6,168 bases of DNA, taken from the NCBI GenBank assembly GCA_028678715.1, contig JAJRCY010000062.1, forward strand, positions 1 through 6,168, in the 5' to 3' direction. Of this stretch, positions 6,146 through 6,168 are shown in pieces (the first letter of the stretch is position 1; each line of letters opens with the position of its first letter). The position numbers and the translations under genes were made by a program. Source of the DNA: Methanomicrobiales archaeon. GTDB lineage: Archaea > Halobacteriota > Methanomicrobia > Methanomicrobiales > JACTUA01. The notes beneath the pieces are model-generated. The model was given only the letters and a program-made list of their open reading frames with translations, searched no databases and had not been told where the DNA came from.

Positions 6146-6168
6146 CGCCCTGCGTCGGATAGATGCCC

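Noticed and set aside
6163..6168. ATG at 6163 as the start of a new + strand gene
   Set aside because: Only two codons are visible and there is no clear Shine-Dalgarno site before it.

Overview
This 6.2-kb, GC-rich window looks like chromosomal DNA from a prokaryote. A high-GC methanogenic euryarchaeon (Methanomicrobiales-like) is my best guess, from the GGAGG-type ribosome sites, the mix of CGG and AGG arginine codons and the general look of the proteins. No marker gene settles this, and a bacterial source is not excluded.

Layout. (1) Bases 1-1723 hold a two-gene polyamine module on the + strand: the C-terminal third of a homospermidine synthase, followed 13 bp later by a complete PLP-dependent ornithine decarboxylase-type enzyme. 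Together they would turn ornithine into putrescine and putrescine into sym-homospermidine. (2) Bases 1758-2210 hold a HIT-family (histidine triad) nucleotide-binding protein on the - strand, convergent with the decarboxylase. (3) Bases 2211-2701 contain no convincing intact gene. They hold an open fragment that matches only the last two membrane segments of an ACR3-type arsenite efflux permease, read as a gene relic. The stretch ends in two tandem 15-bp dyads just before the next gene. (4) Bases 2702-5927 hold three collinear + strand genes of a branched-chain/hydrophobic amino-acid (HAAT, Liv-type) ABC importer: a lipoprotein substrate-binding protein and two permeases. The permease genes overlap by one base. 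(5) Bases 5928-6168 are non-coding. They contain a hairpin after the last permease, a 22-bp direct repeat in two copies, a T6 tract on the - strand and a very GC-rich hairpin.

How it works together. The Liv-type proteins would capture a substrate outside the membrane (LivK) and pass it through a LivH/LivM channel. The two ATPases that normally complete this machine (LivG, LivF) do not follow within the window. The polyamine pair and the transporter are separated by an opposing gene and a relic, so they are probably separate transcription units. I see no wholly new system. The most novel-looking signals are the tandem dyads in front of livK, the truncated ACR3 relic, and the repeat/hairpin region at the right end.
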